From Amphibacillus marinus (GTDB lineage Bacteria; Bacillota; Bacilli; Bacillales; Amphibacillaceae): a stretch of DNA of 64,000 bases. The stretch is taken from the NCBI RefSeq assembly GCF_900110345.1, contig NZ_FODJ01000013.1:1-64000 (forward strand). Reading direction: 5' to 3'. Shown here piece after piece: positions 29,384-36,806 of this stretch. How positions within the stretch are numbered: the stretch's first letter is position 1; each line of letters starts with the position of its first letter. The notes below the pieces were generated by a model. It did no database searches. It saw nothing but the letters and a program-made list of their open reading frames with translations, and was not told the DNA's origin. The translations under genes were made by a program, and so were the position numbers.

Positions 29384-29926
29384 TTATTCAATAACATTTA
29401 AATTAAAGCGGACAAATTGTTGACCAAGAACCATCGAATTCTCATCAATCCACTGAAAAATAATAACAGCTCTATTAAGACCAGGTTCATGATCTGGCGC
29501 GCTATATTCGACTACTCCTTTACTGTCTATTTCAAGCTCCCACCATGACCTTGATCCATCCTCATAATTAGCAATTCCAAAACCTTTATTAGGCTGGTCC
29601 GCAGCATTAGCAAAATCAAATTGGAGCCAATATTTATTAATCTTTACTTCATAGGGCTCAGCCTCTACACTTGATAAGCTAAACACAAGGTTAAGTAAGT
29701 CATCTTGGGTAAACACCTCAGGCTCTTCATTCCAAAAGGTGGTTTCAATAATTAAACCATCTTTACTTTGCAGTTCTGACTGATCAGGGTTATCTCCAGC
29801 TCTGGCAATTTTTAATTCAAACTCTGGTGGAGAATCCATAGTCAATGTATAGCTGTCGCTACATGAAATTATTAATGGAAAAATAATGATGAGTAACAGC
29901 ATAAATTTATTGTTTGAACCTCTCAT
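29384..29926 (-). CDS. Hypothetical lipoprotein
   Basis: A 180-residue protein with a lipoprotein signal peptide (FMLLLIIIFPLIISC, lipobox Cys ~22). It then has a beta-rich acidic domain (FELKIARAGDNPDQ, LQFDFANAADQPNKGFG). It would be anchored on the outer face of the membrane. Family not recognised. Confidence 0.6.
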   Translation of the reverse strand: MRGSNNKFMLLLIIIFPLIISCSDSYTLTMDSPPEFELKIARAGDNPDQSELQSKDGLIIETTFWNEEPEVFTQDDLLNLVFSLSSVEAEPYEVKINKYWLQFDFANAADQPNKGFGIANYEDGSRSWWELEIDSKGVVEYSAPDHEPGLNRAVIIFQWIDENSMVLGQQFVRFNLNVIE

Positions 29927-30182
29927 ACTATCACCACCAATCGTAAATTCAACACTTAAATTGACAATACAATATTATGGTAATTAAAGCTATCTTTTTT
30001 ATGATGTTTTTTTTGCTTTTTCATTAATTGTTCACTATTTGATAACAACTACCTTAAAAAAACAAAAAATTTGTTATTATATATTGATAAAAAAATAATT
30101 TTTATTGATAAACAATAAATTTAAGGCTATAATTAGCTTATCATTTAATGACATAGATAAATATTAAAAGGTGGTTTTATAG

Positions 30183-30737
30183 TTGATTATTGTCATTTTG
30201 TCGCTCTTAATAGCTTCGCCCTTTATTGGAGTTTTTCTCCTAAATAAATACAAGTGGATGGGTTGGCTACTAATTTCGTTGCCATTCGTCCCGGTATTAT
30301 TCTTTCTAATCTGGTCAGGACTAGAAAGTCAGCATTATTTTGTTAGAACAACTACCTTAGCTAATGAGCAGATTGCAGGATTTTCCTTAAATAGCAGCTT
30401 GTCGGCTAAACAATTAAATTATCTAAATCAGTTTGAGCGGATGATGAATGAGGATGACGGCTATCTATTTGAAAGCAATGATTTTCGCATAACAATGGAT
30501 GGTGATGATAGGGTCATTTCTTTATTAGTCAGTGACCCGTCCATCGTTACCAGCTCAGGACTTAAAGTGGGGCTTACAGTAGAAGAGGCTATTGCTATTT
30601 ACGGAGAGCATTATTACACCTATCGTGAAATGTGCATGGGAACAGCAATAGTTTATGTAGATAGAGAGAATCGCTATGAGCTTAAGATTTGGATGAGTGA
30701 TGAGACTGTTTCTTATTTTTCGTTTTCGGTTTATTAA
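30183..30737 (+). CDS. Hypothetical membrane-anchored protein
   Basis: A 184-residue protein with two N-terminal membrane segments (IVILSLLIASPFIGVFLL, WLLISLPFVPVLFFLIW) and an extracellular ~125-residue domain. That domain has a pattern (SGLKVGLTVEEAIAIYGEHYY) resembling small repeat-type domains that sense or bind at the surface. TTG start at 30183 behind AAAAGGTGG. Function unknown. Confidence 0.55.
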   Translation: MIIVILSLLIASPFIGVFLLNKYKWMGWLLISLPFVPVLFFLIWSGLESQHYFVRTTTLANEQIAGFSLNSSLSAKQLNYLNQFERMMNEDDGYLFESNDFRITMDGDDRVISLLVSDPSIVTSSGLKVGLTVEEAIAIYGEHYYTYREMCMGTAIVYVDRENRYELKIWMSDETVSYFSFSVY

Positions 30738-30952
30738 TGTTGGATACTATGTTTGAATTAAAATCTCATAAATAATGCCAAGGTTCTTCGCAGTTACTTA
30801 AAGGTAAGATTTTTCTAGTCACTTTATGGAGGTATGTTAATTAGTTGAAGTAATGTGTTACTTACCTGACCGCGTTATACTCATTAAGCTATTTAGCTAG
30901 TGAAATTTTTGAATAATATCTAAAAGGACAAGCAATTATGCTTGTTTGTATA

Positions 30953-31227
30953 TGTTAACTGAAAAGTGAACCAGTTGTTAAGTTAAAATTGAACCACTCA
31001 TAGTTTGTGAATCCCGAACTTTCACTCTTAATATGGAGTGGCGATCATGATACCCTGATGGGGATGCGAAATCCTTTGCTACCGCTTTCCTTCGCCAAAT
31101 AGTCATGCTAGCAGAGACTCCATGTCAAGCCGCGCAGTAATAAAATCAATACTCTAAGTTTGTGAATTCCCCCTTTCGAGGTGGTTCAAAATTAAATTGC
31201 GAAATAGTTCATTTTTTAATTGCGAAA
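30953..31227. mobile_element. Remnant of an IS21-like element (terminal repeats only)
   Basis: The left end (30953-30999) carries two tandem sub-repeats, GAAAAGTGAACCA and TAAAATTGAACCA. The right end (31178-31227) carries the same arrangement inverted (TGGTTCAAAATTAA, then AGTTCATTTTTTAA). The two ~48-bp ends match at roughly two thirds of positions. Multiple ~20-bp terminal repeats of this kind are typical of IS21-family elements. No transposase or helper ATPase frame remains inside, so it is a deletion derivative or MITE-like relic. Its right end runs directly into a truncated CRISPR repeat. Confidence 0.5.
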
Positions 31228-31229
31228 TA

Positions 31230-31507
31230 CACTCATGTAGAGTGCGACCCCAATTAGGAAGGGAGCTAGACAACGTGGCAAATGATTTCAATCCACGCAC
31301 TCATGTAGAGTGCGACTACAAATAAATTAAAAACCCTTCAAAAGTAGCAGGACCTTGTGTAGGTGCGTGGATTGAAATTAAGAGTTGCGTGGATATGAAG
31401 GGACGGACATGGAGTCGCACCTTGTGGGGGTACGTGAATTAAAATACTACTATTGGTATATTGAGCCATAGTCTCGTAGCACCTCGTGTAAAAATGCATC
31501 AGAGAAG
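31230..31507. CRISPR. Decayed type I-C CRISPR relic with oppositely oriented repeats, no cas genes
   Basis: A full 32-bp repeat lies at 31285-31316 (minus strand GTCGCACTCTACATGAGTGC ... GGATTGAAAT). A truncated 19-bp copy lies at 31230-31248, and the spacer between them is 36 bp. In the opposite orientation, a variant repeat (core CCTTGTGTAGGTGCGTGGAT, ending TGAAAT) lies at 31347-31378, a degenerate copy at 31414-31445 and a badly eroded one near 31476-31507, with 30-35-bp spacers. The sequence and length fit Bacillus type I-C repeats. The repeats' 5' ends face each other, so two array ends were joined or one part inverted. Confidence 0.75.
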
Positions 31508-31573
31508 TGAGTTACTGCAACATTTTTAATAGCCGTTAGTATTGAACTGCTTTTCAACTAAGGAGGGAAAATC

Positions 31574-31828
31574 TTGATTAATGAAGAAAGATATAAAATT
31601 CTATTTAGTAGTAGATTTGATCATTTAAAGTTAGTTTCAATCTTTTTTCTCCAAATAATGTTATTCTTATTTTTTCTTAATACTTCTTGGAATCTCAATA
31701 CAAATTTATTGTCTTTCTTGATAACTAATACCTTAGTTATCATTTATAAATTGTTTAAGGTCATATTTTATCAACGAGTACATAAGGAAAAAGAAATAAA
31801 GTATATCCTGATGTTCGTTGTTATATGA
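31574..31828 (+). CDS. Hypothetical small membrane protein (possibly truncated)
   Basis: 84 residues, TTG start at 31574 behind AAGGAGGG. Two membrane segments (IFFLQIMLFLFFLNTSW, LLSFLITNTLVIIYKLF). The frame ends in ...MFVVI; the sequence beyond the stop still looks hydrophobic in another frame, so a frameshift is possible. No family recognised. Confidence 0.4.
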   Translation: MINEERYKILFSSRFDHLKLVSIFFLQIMLFLFFLNTSWNLNTNLLSFLITNTLVIIYKLFKVIFYQRVHKEKEIKYILMFVVI

Positions 31829-31943
31829 ATAATACTTGTTTTACTTCTAATCGTTTATTGACATGTTTGGGCTGTGCTTTTAACTAATGAGAAGCTGTTT
31901 ATAAAAGAATCGAATATGGTAATATTATTATCCTTACACTAAT

Positions 31944-31983
31944 AACAAAACCGACTTCCAAGAAGGAAAGTCGGTTTTGTTTA
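31944..31983 (-). terminator. Terminator of gerE
   Basis: A 14-bp stem AACAAAACCGACTT/AAGTCGGTTTTGTT encloses an 11-nt loop and immediately follows and overlaps the gerE stop codon. It would serve the restored gene. Confidence 0.8.
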
Positions 31984-32060
31984 GAGCTGAAGCTCCCCCA
32001 TACGCAAAAGCTCTACAACAGCCTGTGAACGCCCCTTAACACCTAGTTTTTGAATCGTGT
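31981..32060 (-). pseudogene. gerE: gerE, 3' fragment (codons ~50-74), separated by the integrated element
   Basis: The minus strand encodes TIQKLGVKGRSQAVVELL followed by RMGELQL and a stop. This is the last helix and C terminus of the LuxR-type regulator GerE. Upstream of 32060 homology stops abruptly and element DNA begins. Joined at the CAAA core to 58410-58554 it gives exactly 225 bp, a 74-residue protein, the length of B. subtilis GerE. The fragment has no start of its own. Confidence 0.95.
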
Positions 32061-32083
32061 TTGTAATACGTAGTGATTGCAAA
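32060..32083. other. Attachment junction, left (element-gerE 3' end)
   Basis: The core CAAA (minus strand) is at 32060-32063. On the element side lies the arm GTGATTGCAAA (plus, 32073-32083). On the chromosomal side lies gerE sequence encoding TIQKLG. Together with the right junction it defines the crossover to within four bases. Confidence 0.85.
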
Positions 32084-32125
32084 TCAATGCACTTCATTCG
32101 CAATTGATAATTATGTAAATAATTG

Positions 32126-32155
32126 TTGTAAAAAGAGGAAAAATAATAGTATAAT
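32126..32155 (+). promoter_or_regulatory. SigA-type promoter of the defence-like operon
   Basis: TTGTAA (32126-32131), an 18-bp spacer and TATAAT (32150-32155) lie ~80 bp upstream of the first gene of the operon. Being inside the element next to the junction, it drives the operon independently of the chromosome. Confidence 0.6.
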
Positions 32156-32234
32156 TGATTCAATAGGATCTTAAATAAATATATACCTAATTGTTGAGAC
32201 AAAGAATTACTTTTCTAAATAGGAGATGACTAAC

Positions 32235-33869
32235 TTGACAGAAAAAAGTACAGGAACACTATACATTTTTGAGGGAGTAGACAATGTTGGAAAAACTACT
32301 ATTATAAAAAAAATTAAGAAAAGATTAGAGAATGAATACATTCCTTGTTCAGTTTATAGTTTCCCCGGTAAACAAAAACGGACCTTGGGTCAATTTGTCT
32401 ACAAATTCCATCATGATATTAAAAAGTACATAGATAATGATTTAAATAATATTAGCCTCCAGCTATTGCATATAGCTTCGCACATAGACATATTAACAAG
32501 GTGCATCTTACCTGATTTAAAGCAAGGAAAAACTGTACTTCTAGACAGATCATGGTGGTCTACTTATGCTTATGGGATAGCAAATGGGATTTCTGAAACT
32601 CAAATGAATATGATACTTTTACCAGAGATGGAAATCTTAAAAGAGATTAATATAGGAAAAGTTTTTTTAATTAACCGAAATCAAGATAAACTAGAGTACA
32701 GTAAAACTATTCATGAAGACATTATATCAGCTTATAAAGACTTAGCTAATAAACACAAAGAATTAGTTTTTAAGATTTATAATAATGGAAAGCTAAAAGA
32801 TTCCACTGATATTATTGAGAAAATTCTACTAAGCCAAGTAATAAAAAAAGACAGTCAGAAAAATAACAAGATCCTAGACAAAAAGATAAGGAGTATAAAT
32901 GTTTCACAAAAACCTGTACCATCAAAAATATACGATAACTATTGGATGTTTGCTGCGAAACGCCAAGAAATTTTTTTAAAAAAACTAGAAAATCAAAATC
33001 CTCCTTTTACAGATGATCCAATTCTATTAAAGTATCGCTTCACTAATGCTTACAGAGCATCAGATAGAGTAAGTCAATATTTAATTAAGAATATAATATA
33101 TAAAAATTCAGATTTACTTCCAGAAGACATTCTTTTCCGAATTTTGCTATTTAAATTATTTAATAAAATAGAGACTTGGGAATTACTAGAGAACAATTTA
33201 GGGGAGATTACATATAAGAATTATGACTTTCACACCTACGATAAAATCCTCAACGATCAACTGTTGAATAATGTGAGAATTTATTCAGCAGCCTATATTA
33301 TGCCTTCAGGAAAAAGCTCATTTCAATATCAAAAGAAGCATCAAAACAATTTGGCTCTTTTAGAGACAATAATGAAAGATAGATTATCACAAAAGATAGC
33401 TAAAGCTAAAAGTTTGGAGGAACTTTACAACCTACTAATAAAATATCCAACTTTCGGGAAATTCTTAGCTTTTCAATTCAGTATTGATATTAATTATAGT
33501 GAATTGTGTAATTTTAGTGAAATGTCCTATGTTGTTGCAGGGCCCGGAGCAAGCAGCGGAATAAAGAAATGTTTTGATAGCACAGGAAATTATACCGATG
33601 AAGATATTATACGCTACATGGCAGAGAGACAACACCAAGAATTTGAGTGTTTGGGTCTGAGTTTCCATAGCTTGTGGGGAAGACCACTTCAATTAATTGA
33701 TTGTCAGAATCTTTTCTGTGAAACTGACAAATATACTCGTGTAGCTTATCCTAGTCTAAATGGGGAATCCGGCCGTTCTAGGATTAAACAATTATATAAA
33801 CCAAGTGAAATGGGGTATATTAAATATTTTTATCCTCCTAAATGGAATATTAATCAGTATATAAATTAA
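32235..33869 (+). CDS. Thymidylate kinase-like / 5-hmdU DNA kinase-like (HMUDK) fusion protein
   Basis: A 544-residue two-domain protein. Residues ~8-190 are a dTMP-kinase-like P-loop domain (IFEGVDNVGKTTI; LLDRSWWSTYAYG resembles the DRY-type substrate loop). Residues ~225-500 match the helical domain of phage 5-hydroxymethyl-dU DNA kinases and related thymine-hypermodification enzymes (IYSAAYIMPSGK; FGKFLAFQFSIDINY; VVAGPGASSGIKKCF). Phage relatives phosphorylate 5-hmdU in DNA before further modification; the activity here is inferred. TTG start at 32235 nine bases after AGGAG; the ATG at 32226 overlaps that site. First gene of a five-gene operon. Confidence 0.75.
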   Translation: MTEKSTGTLYIFEGVDNVGKTTIIKKIKKRLENEYIPCSVYSFPGKQKRTLGQFVYKFHHDIKKYIDNDLNNISLQLLHIASHIDILTRCILPDLKQGKTVLLDRSWWSTYAYGIANGISETQMNMILLPEMEILKEINIGKVFLINRNQDKLEYSKTIHEDIISAYKDLANKHKELVFKIYNNGKLKDSTDIIEKILLSQVIKKDSQKNNKILDKKIRSINVSQKPVPSKIYDNYWMFAAKRQEIFLKKLENQNPPFTDDPILLKYRFTNAYRASDRVSQYLIKNIIYKNSDLLPEDILFRILLFKLFNKIETWELLENNLGEITYKNYDFHTYDKILNDQLLNNVRIYSAAYIMPSGKSSFQYQKKHQNNLALLETIMKDRLSQKIAKAKSLEELYNLLIKYPTFGKFLAFQFSIDINYSELCNFSEMSYVVAGPGASSGIKKCFDSTGNYTDEDIIRYMAERQHQEFECLGLSFHSLWGRPLQLIDCQNLFCETDKYTRVAYPSLNGESGRSRIKQLYKPSEMGYIKYFYPPKWNINQYIN

Positions 33870-33888
33870 AGTGAGGTGCAAAAGTGTT

Positions 33889-34884
33889 ATGTTTTATTCG
33901 TTTACAGGAAAGGATGCGAATGAGGTCTGGAGTAAAGCAACAAGTGAATTAATGAGTGAGCAAAATATAACTACACCTAGTAGGTCAGGCAACAATATAG
34001 AATTATTACATGCTCTCATTCATATTGAAGACCCCACACAACGTTGGACAACAAATAGAGTCCCCCCTATTAGTATAGGCTTTGCTCTTGCTGAATTGAT
34101 TTGGATTCTATTTGGAAGTAAAGATGCTAAAGTTATAAATTATTGGAACCCATCACTTCCAAGGTTCTCTGGTATTAGTGATCAATATCATGGTGCATAC
34201 GGATATAGGATTAGACATAATTTTCAAATCGACCAATTAGAACGTGCTTATTTAACACTCAAAAATAATACAGATAGTCGTCAAGTTGTAATATCAATTT
34301 GGGATCCTAAAATTGATTCCCCCGATAACCAAGGACAGCCTGTTAATCAAGATATTCCATGTAACATTTGCTCTTTATTAAAAGTTAGAAATAATAAGTT
34401 AGAATGGACACAAATTATGAGAAGTAACGATATTCTTTTAGGTCTACCTTATAACTTAATTCAGTTTACAAGTTTACAAGAGGTCATAGCTGGGTGGTTA
34501 GATGTTGATATTGGATCCTATACTCACTATAGTGATAGTCTTCATTTATACTGTAGGGACCTTGAAAAAGTAGGTATTTCTAATGACTTGAAAATATTAA
34601 ATAAAGACAGTTTATTCCTAGGAAAAGAAGAGTGCTTTTATAACGTAAATGAAATTTATAAGCGAATGATGAAAATAGCCTATAATGATAATATTTCAGA
34701 GGATGAGCTATATGAGATTAGTGAATTAGACAGTAATAGTTCAGCATATCGTAATATTATGTACATTATTACTCTGTATGTCGCTGATAGAAAAGGGTTC
34801 AAACTATTATCAGAAAGAATACTTAAAAAATGTACAAACGAGCTATTTGTGTTTCTATGGAGAAATTGGAAAGGGGAGAAGTGA
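33889..34884 (+). CDS. Thymidylate synthase-like protein
   Basis: A 331-residue ThyA-superfamily protein. The catalytic Cys is in DIPCNICSLLKV, the phosphate-binding Arg-Ser-x-Asp motif is in IMRSNDILLGLPYNLIQF, and THYSDSLHLY follows. The Asn in LPYNL, which selects uracil over cytosine bases in this family, is kept, so dUMP is the likelier substrate. Product could be dTMP or 5-hydroxymethyl-dUMP. It lies 19 bp after the kinase-like gene and one base before the TIR-like gene. The C-terminal ~90 residues diverge from housekeeping ThyA. Confidence 0.82.
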   Translation: MFYSFTGKDANEVWSKATSELMSEQNITTPSRSGNNIELLHALIHIEDPTQRWTTNRVPPISIGFALAELIWILFGSKDAKVINYWNPSLPRFSGISDQYHGAYGYRIRHNFQIDQLERAYLTLKNNTDSRQVVISIWDPKIDSPDNQGQPVNQDIPCNICSLLKVRNNKLEWTQIMRSNDILLGLPYNLIQFTSLQEVIAGWLDVDIGSYTHYSDSLHLYCRDLEKVGISNDLKILNKDSLFLGKEECFYNVNEIYKRMMKIAYNDNISEDELYEISELDSNSSAYRNIMYIITLYVADRKGFKLLSERILKKCTNELFVFLWRNWKGEK

Positions 34885-34885
34885 T

Positions 34886-35347
34886 ATGTCTGAAAAAGTA
34901 AACTTATTCGTATCTCATTATGGAGGCGATGAGCAATATATAGAATCTTTTAAAAATTTAATATCAAAGAAATATGATATTAGAGATAGTTCTATCATCG
35001 AAAGCGAGCCTAATAATGCAACAAATAAAGAGTATATAAAATCAATTTTAAGATCCCGAATCGATTGGGCTGGTAAAGTGGTAGTTTTAGTAGGACTTAA
35101 AACACATGAACGAGAGTGGGTGAATTGGGAGATTAATTATGCAGCAATGAATGGTGATAAAAGAGTTGTAGGCGTTTTTTTACCTGGTGCAACGGACGCT
35201 GATTTACCAGAAGCATTAACAGATTATGCTGATGCATGTGTTCCTTGGAGTTTTCCAAAAATCATTTCTGCACTGGAGGGAAATGATTTATGGGAAGATG
35301 CCTCCGGTGAACCAAGACCCTATTTGGGTAATCGTGGAACTTGTTAG
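34886..35347 (+). CDS. TIR-like (DUF1863/MTH538-type) domain protein
   Basis: A 153-residue single-domain protein of the flavodoxin-like TIR relatives. LFVSHYGGDEQYIESFKNL forms the first strand and helix, VVVLVGLKTHEREWVNWEI carries the conserved W-x-x-W-E segment, and RVVGVFLPGA follows. Such domains occur in bacterial conflict systems as NAD-degrading or signal-generating effectors or sensors. The start is ATG 34886 behind AGGGGAGAAG, one base after the preceding stop, so translation is coupled. No membrane segment. Confidence 0.78.
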   Translation: MSEKVNLFVSHYGGDEQYIESFKNLISKKYDIRDSSIIESEPNNATNKEYIKSILRSRIDWAGKVVVLVGLKTHEREWVNWEINYAAMNGDKRVVGVFLPGATDADLPEALTDYADACVPWSFPKIISALEGNDLWEDASGEPRPYLGNRGTC

Positions 35348-35358
35348 GAGTGATGTAA

Positions 35359-35982
35359 TTGAATTTGTATAGCTATATAGTTACAAGAGATTATGGATTT
35401 GCACCAAACCCCTTCACATCATACTGCACGTTAGCTACATGTAAACCTATATTAAGGCGCAATGCATGCATTGGAGATTGGGTGGTTGGAATTGGTTCTG
35501 CATCAAAAAATAGCCCTTTTAAAAACAAAGTAATATATGCAATGAAGGTTAGTGAAAAAATGAGTTTCGACGACTACTGGGATGATCTACGTTTTATCAA
35601 GAAACGACCCAAAATGAATGGAAGTAAACGTCAAATGTACGGAGATAATATTTACCATAGGACTAATATAAACTCTCCATTTGTTCAAGAAGATTCTCAC
35701 CACAGTTTGCCACATGGTGAAACAAACACATTAAACTATAATAGAGATTTAACAGGAAAATTTGTTTTAGTATCAAAGGATTTCTGGTATTTTGGAGAAG
35801 AAGCTATTCAAATTCCTGAGAAATTCATTTCTATAGCCAAAGTAATTAGAGGATACAAAAAAACTAATTCCGAGAATTTTATTAACGAATTCTCTGACTG
35901 GTTAAATCAATTTCCGCAAAAAGGATATATAGGAAAACCATACATGTTTAATAAGGTATTTACACGTTACTCTGGAAATTAA
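35359..35982 (+). CDS. Nmad2-like (nucleotide modification associated domain 2) protein
   Basis: A 207-residue soluble protein beginning LYSYIVTRDYGFAPNPFTSY, then CTLATCKPILRR and CIGDWVVGIGS. It also has MYGDNIYHR and FVQEDSHHSLPHG. This pattern fits the Nmad2 family predicted from genomic association with DNA-base hypermodification genes; biochemical function is not established. TTG start at 35359 behind TTAGGAG. Its presence strengthens the case that the operon handles modified nucleotides. Confidence 0.7.
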   Translation: MNLYSYIVTRDYGFAPNPFTSYCTLATCKPILRRNACIGDWVVGIGSASKNSPFKNKVIYAMKVSEKMSFDDYWDDLRFIKKRPKMNGSKRQMYGDNIYHRTNINSPFVQEDSHHSLPHGETNTLNYNRDLTGKFVLVSKDFWYFGEEAIQIPEKFISIAKVIRGYKKTNSENFINEFSDWLNQFPQKGYIGKPYMFNKVFTRYSGN

Positions 35983-36009
35983 AACCATTAAATTATATGA
36001 GGTAAACTA

Positions 36010-36726
36010 ATGAAGCGTCTAACTTTTTTATTTTTAATTATTGCCCTTACATTCGTGTTGCTTAATTTCGAACTTCAAAGTATCAAAAATTCTTATCTTT
36101 CAACTTTTTGGTTGAATTTACAGTTTATATCGACTGGACTTTACATGATTATCCCTTTGATTCTACTAACTGGCCTCCTACTACTTCTTTTTACGAATAA
36201 GTGGGCTTTGCGTGTAGAGAAAATGAACATAGGTGGGTTTAATATAATATTTGATAATCCAGCTTACTTATATAAAAAACAAATAAGAAATTATCTTGAT
36301 ACTAAAAGAACAATATTTAAAGTGAATTTTGAGTATGATAATTTTAGCGAAACTATTGATTCCTATTTTGAGATATATAAATTCTTTCGTGATGAAATTA
36401 AGATTCTTGGAGATACTGGAAAAAAGCGTTTTCGAAATAATGATGCAATTTTCCTGTATAATTTAACTAATCAAACAATTAGAATTCTAAATTCTTTTTT
36501 AACTGAAAATCAAAGTAACTACCGTAGATGGTACACATATATAAACAAGAATGATCAGAAAAACTATTACTTAACACCTATTGGGGAACTCCAAAAGCAA
36601 TATCCCTATTATGATAAAATTTGCTCTGAATTTGAAATAGTCAATAATTTTTTTGTGAACAAAATTGCTGATGAGTTTGGTGTGGACATAGAAAAATGGA
36701 GTTTAAATTTAAAAAAAGAGAAATAA
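36010..36726 (+). CDS. Two-TM membrane protein, putative effector
   Basis: A 238-residue protein with N-terminal membrane helices (LTFLFLIIALTFVLLNF, then GLYMIIPLILLTGLLLLLF) and a ~165-residue cytoplasmic helical domain rich in Tyr, Phe and Asn. Last gene of the operon. Small membrane proteins of this form are common terminal effectors in bacterial immune operons; that role is inferred from position only. No named family recognised. Confidence 0.6.
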   Translation: MKRLTFLFLIIALTFVLLNFELQSIKNSYLSTFWLNLQFISTGLYMIIPLILLTGLLLLLFTNKWALRVEKMNIGGFNIIFDNPAYLYKKQIRNYLDTKRTIFKVNFEYDNFSETIDSYFEIYKFFRDEIKILGDTGKKRFRNNDAIFLYNLTNQTIRILNSFLTENQSNYRRWYTYINKNDQKNYYLTPIGELQKQYPYYDKICSEFEIVNNFFVNKIADEFGVDIEKWSLNLKKEK

Positions 36727-36729
36727 AAA

Positions 36730-36764
36730 CACGTACACTCTCAATCCTGTTGAGAGTGCGTGTC
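36730..36764. terminator. Convergent terminator between the defence operon and the recombinase
   Basis: ACACGTACACTCTCA pairs with TGAGAGTGCGTGT (one mismatch) around a 6-nt loop between the converging operon and recombinase gene. Confidence 0.7.
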
Positions 36765-36806
36765 AATTAAAGCATAAGCAATAGTTCTGTATATCAATAC
36801 TTTAAT

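Noticed and set aside
30990-31050. Additional CRISPR repeat at CACTCTTAATATGGAGTGGC
   Set aside because: Only a loose resemblance to the repeat's inner palindrome, without the GGATTGAAAT end; it lies inside the IS-like remnant.
31981-32202. Minus-strand frame of 73 codons as an independent gene
   Set aside because: Its first part is AT-rich element DNA without a ribosome binding site; only the last 25 residues are meaningful and they are the gerE 3' fragment.
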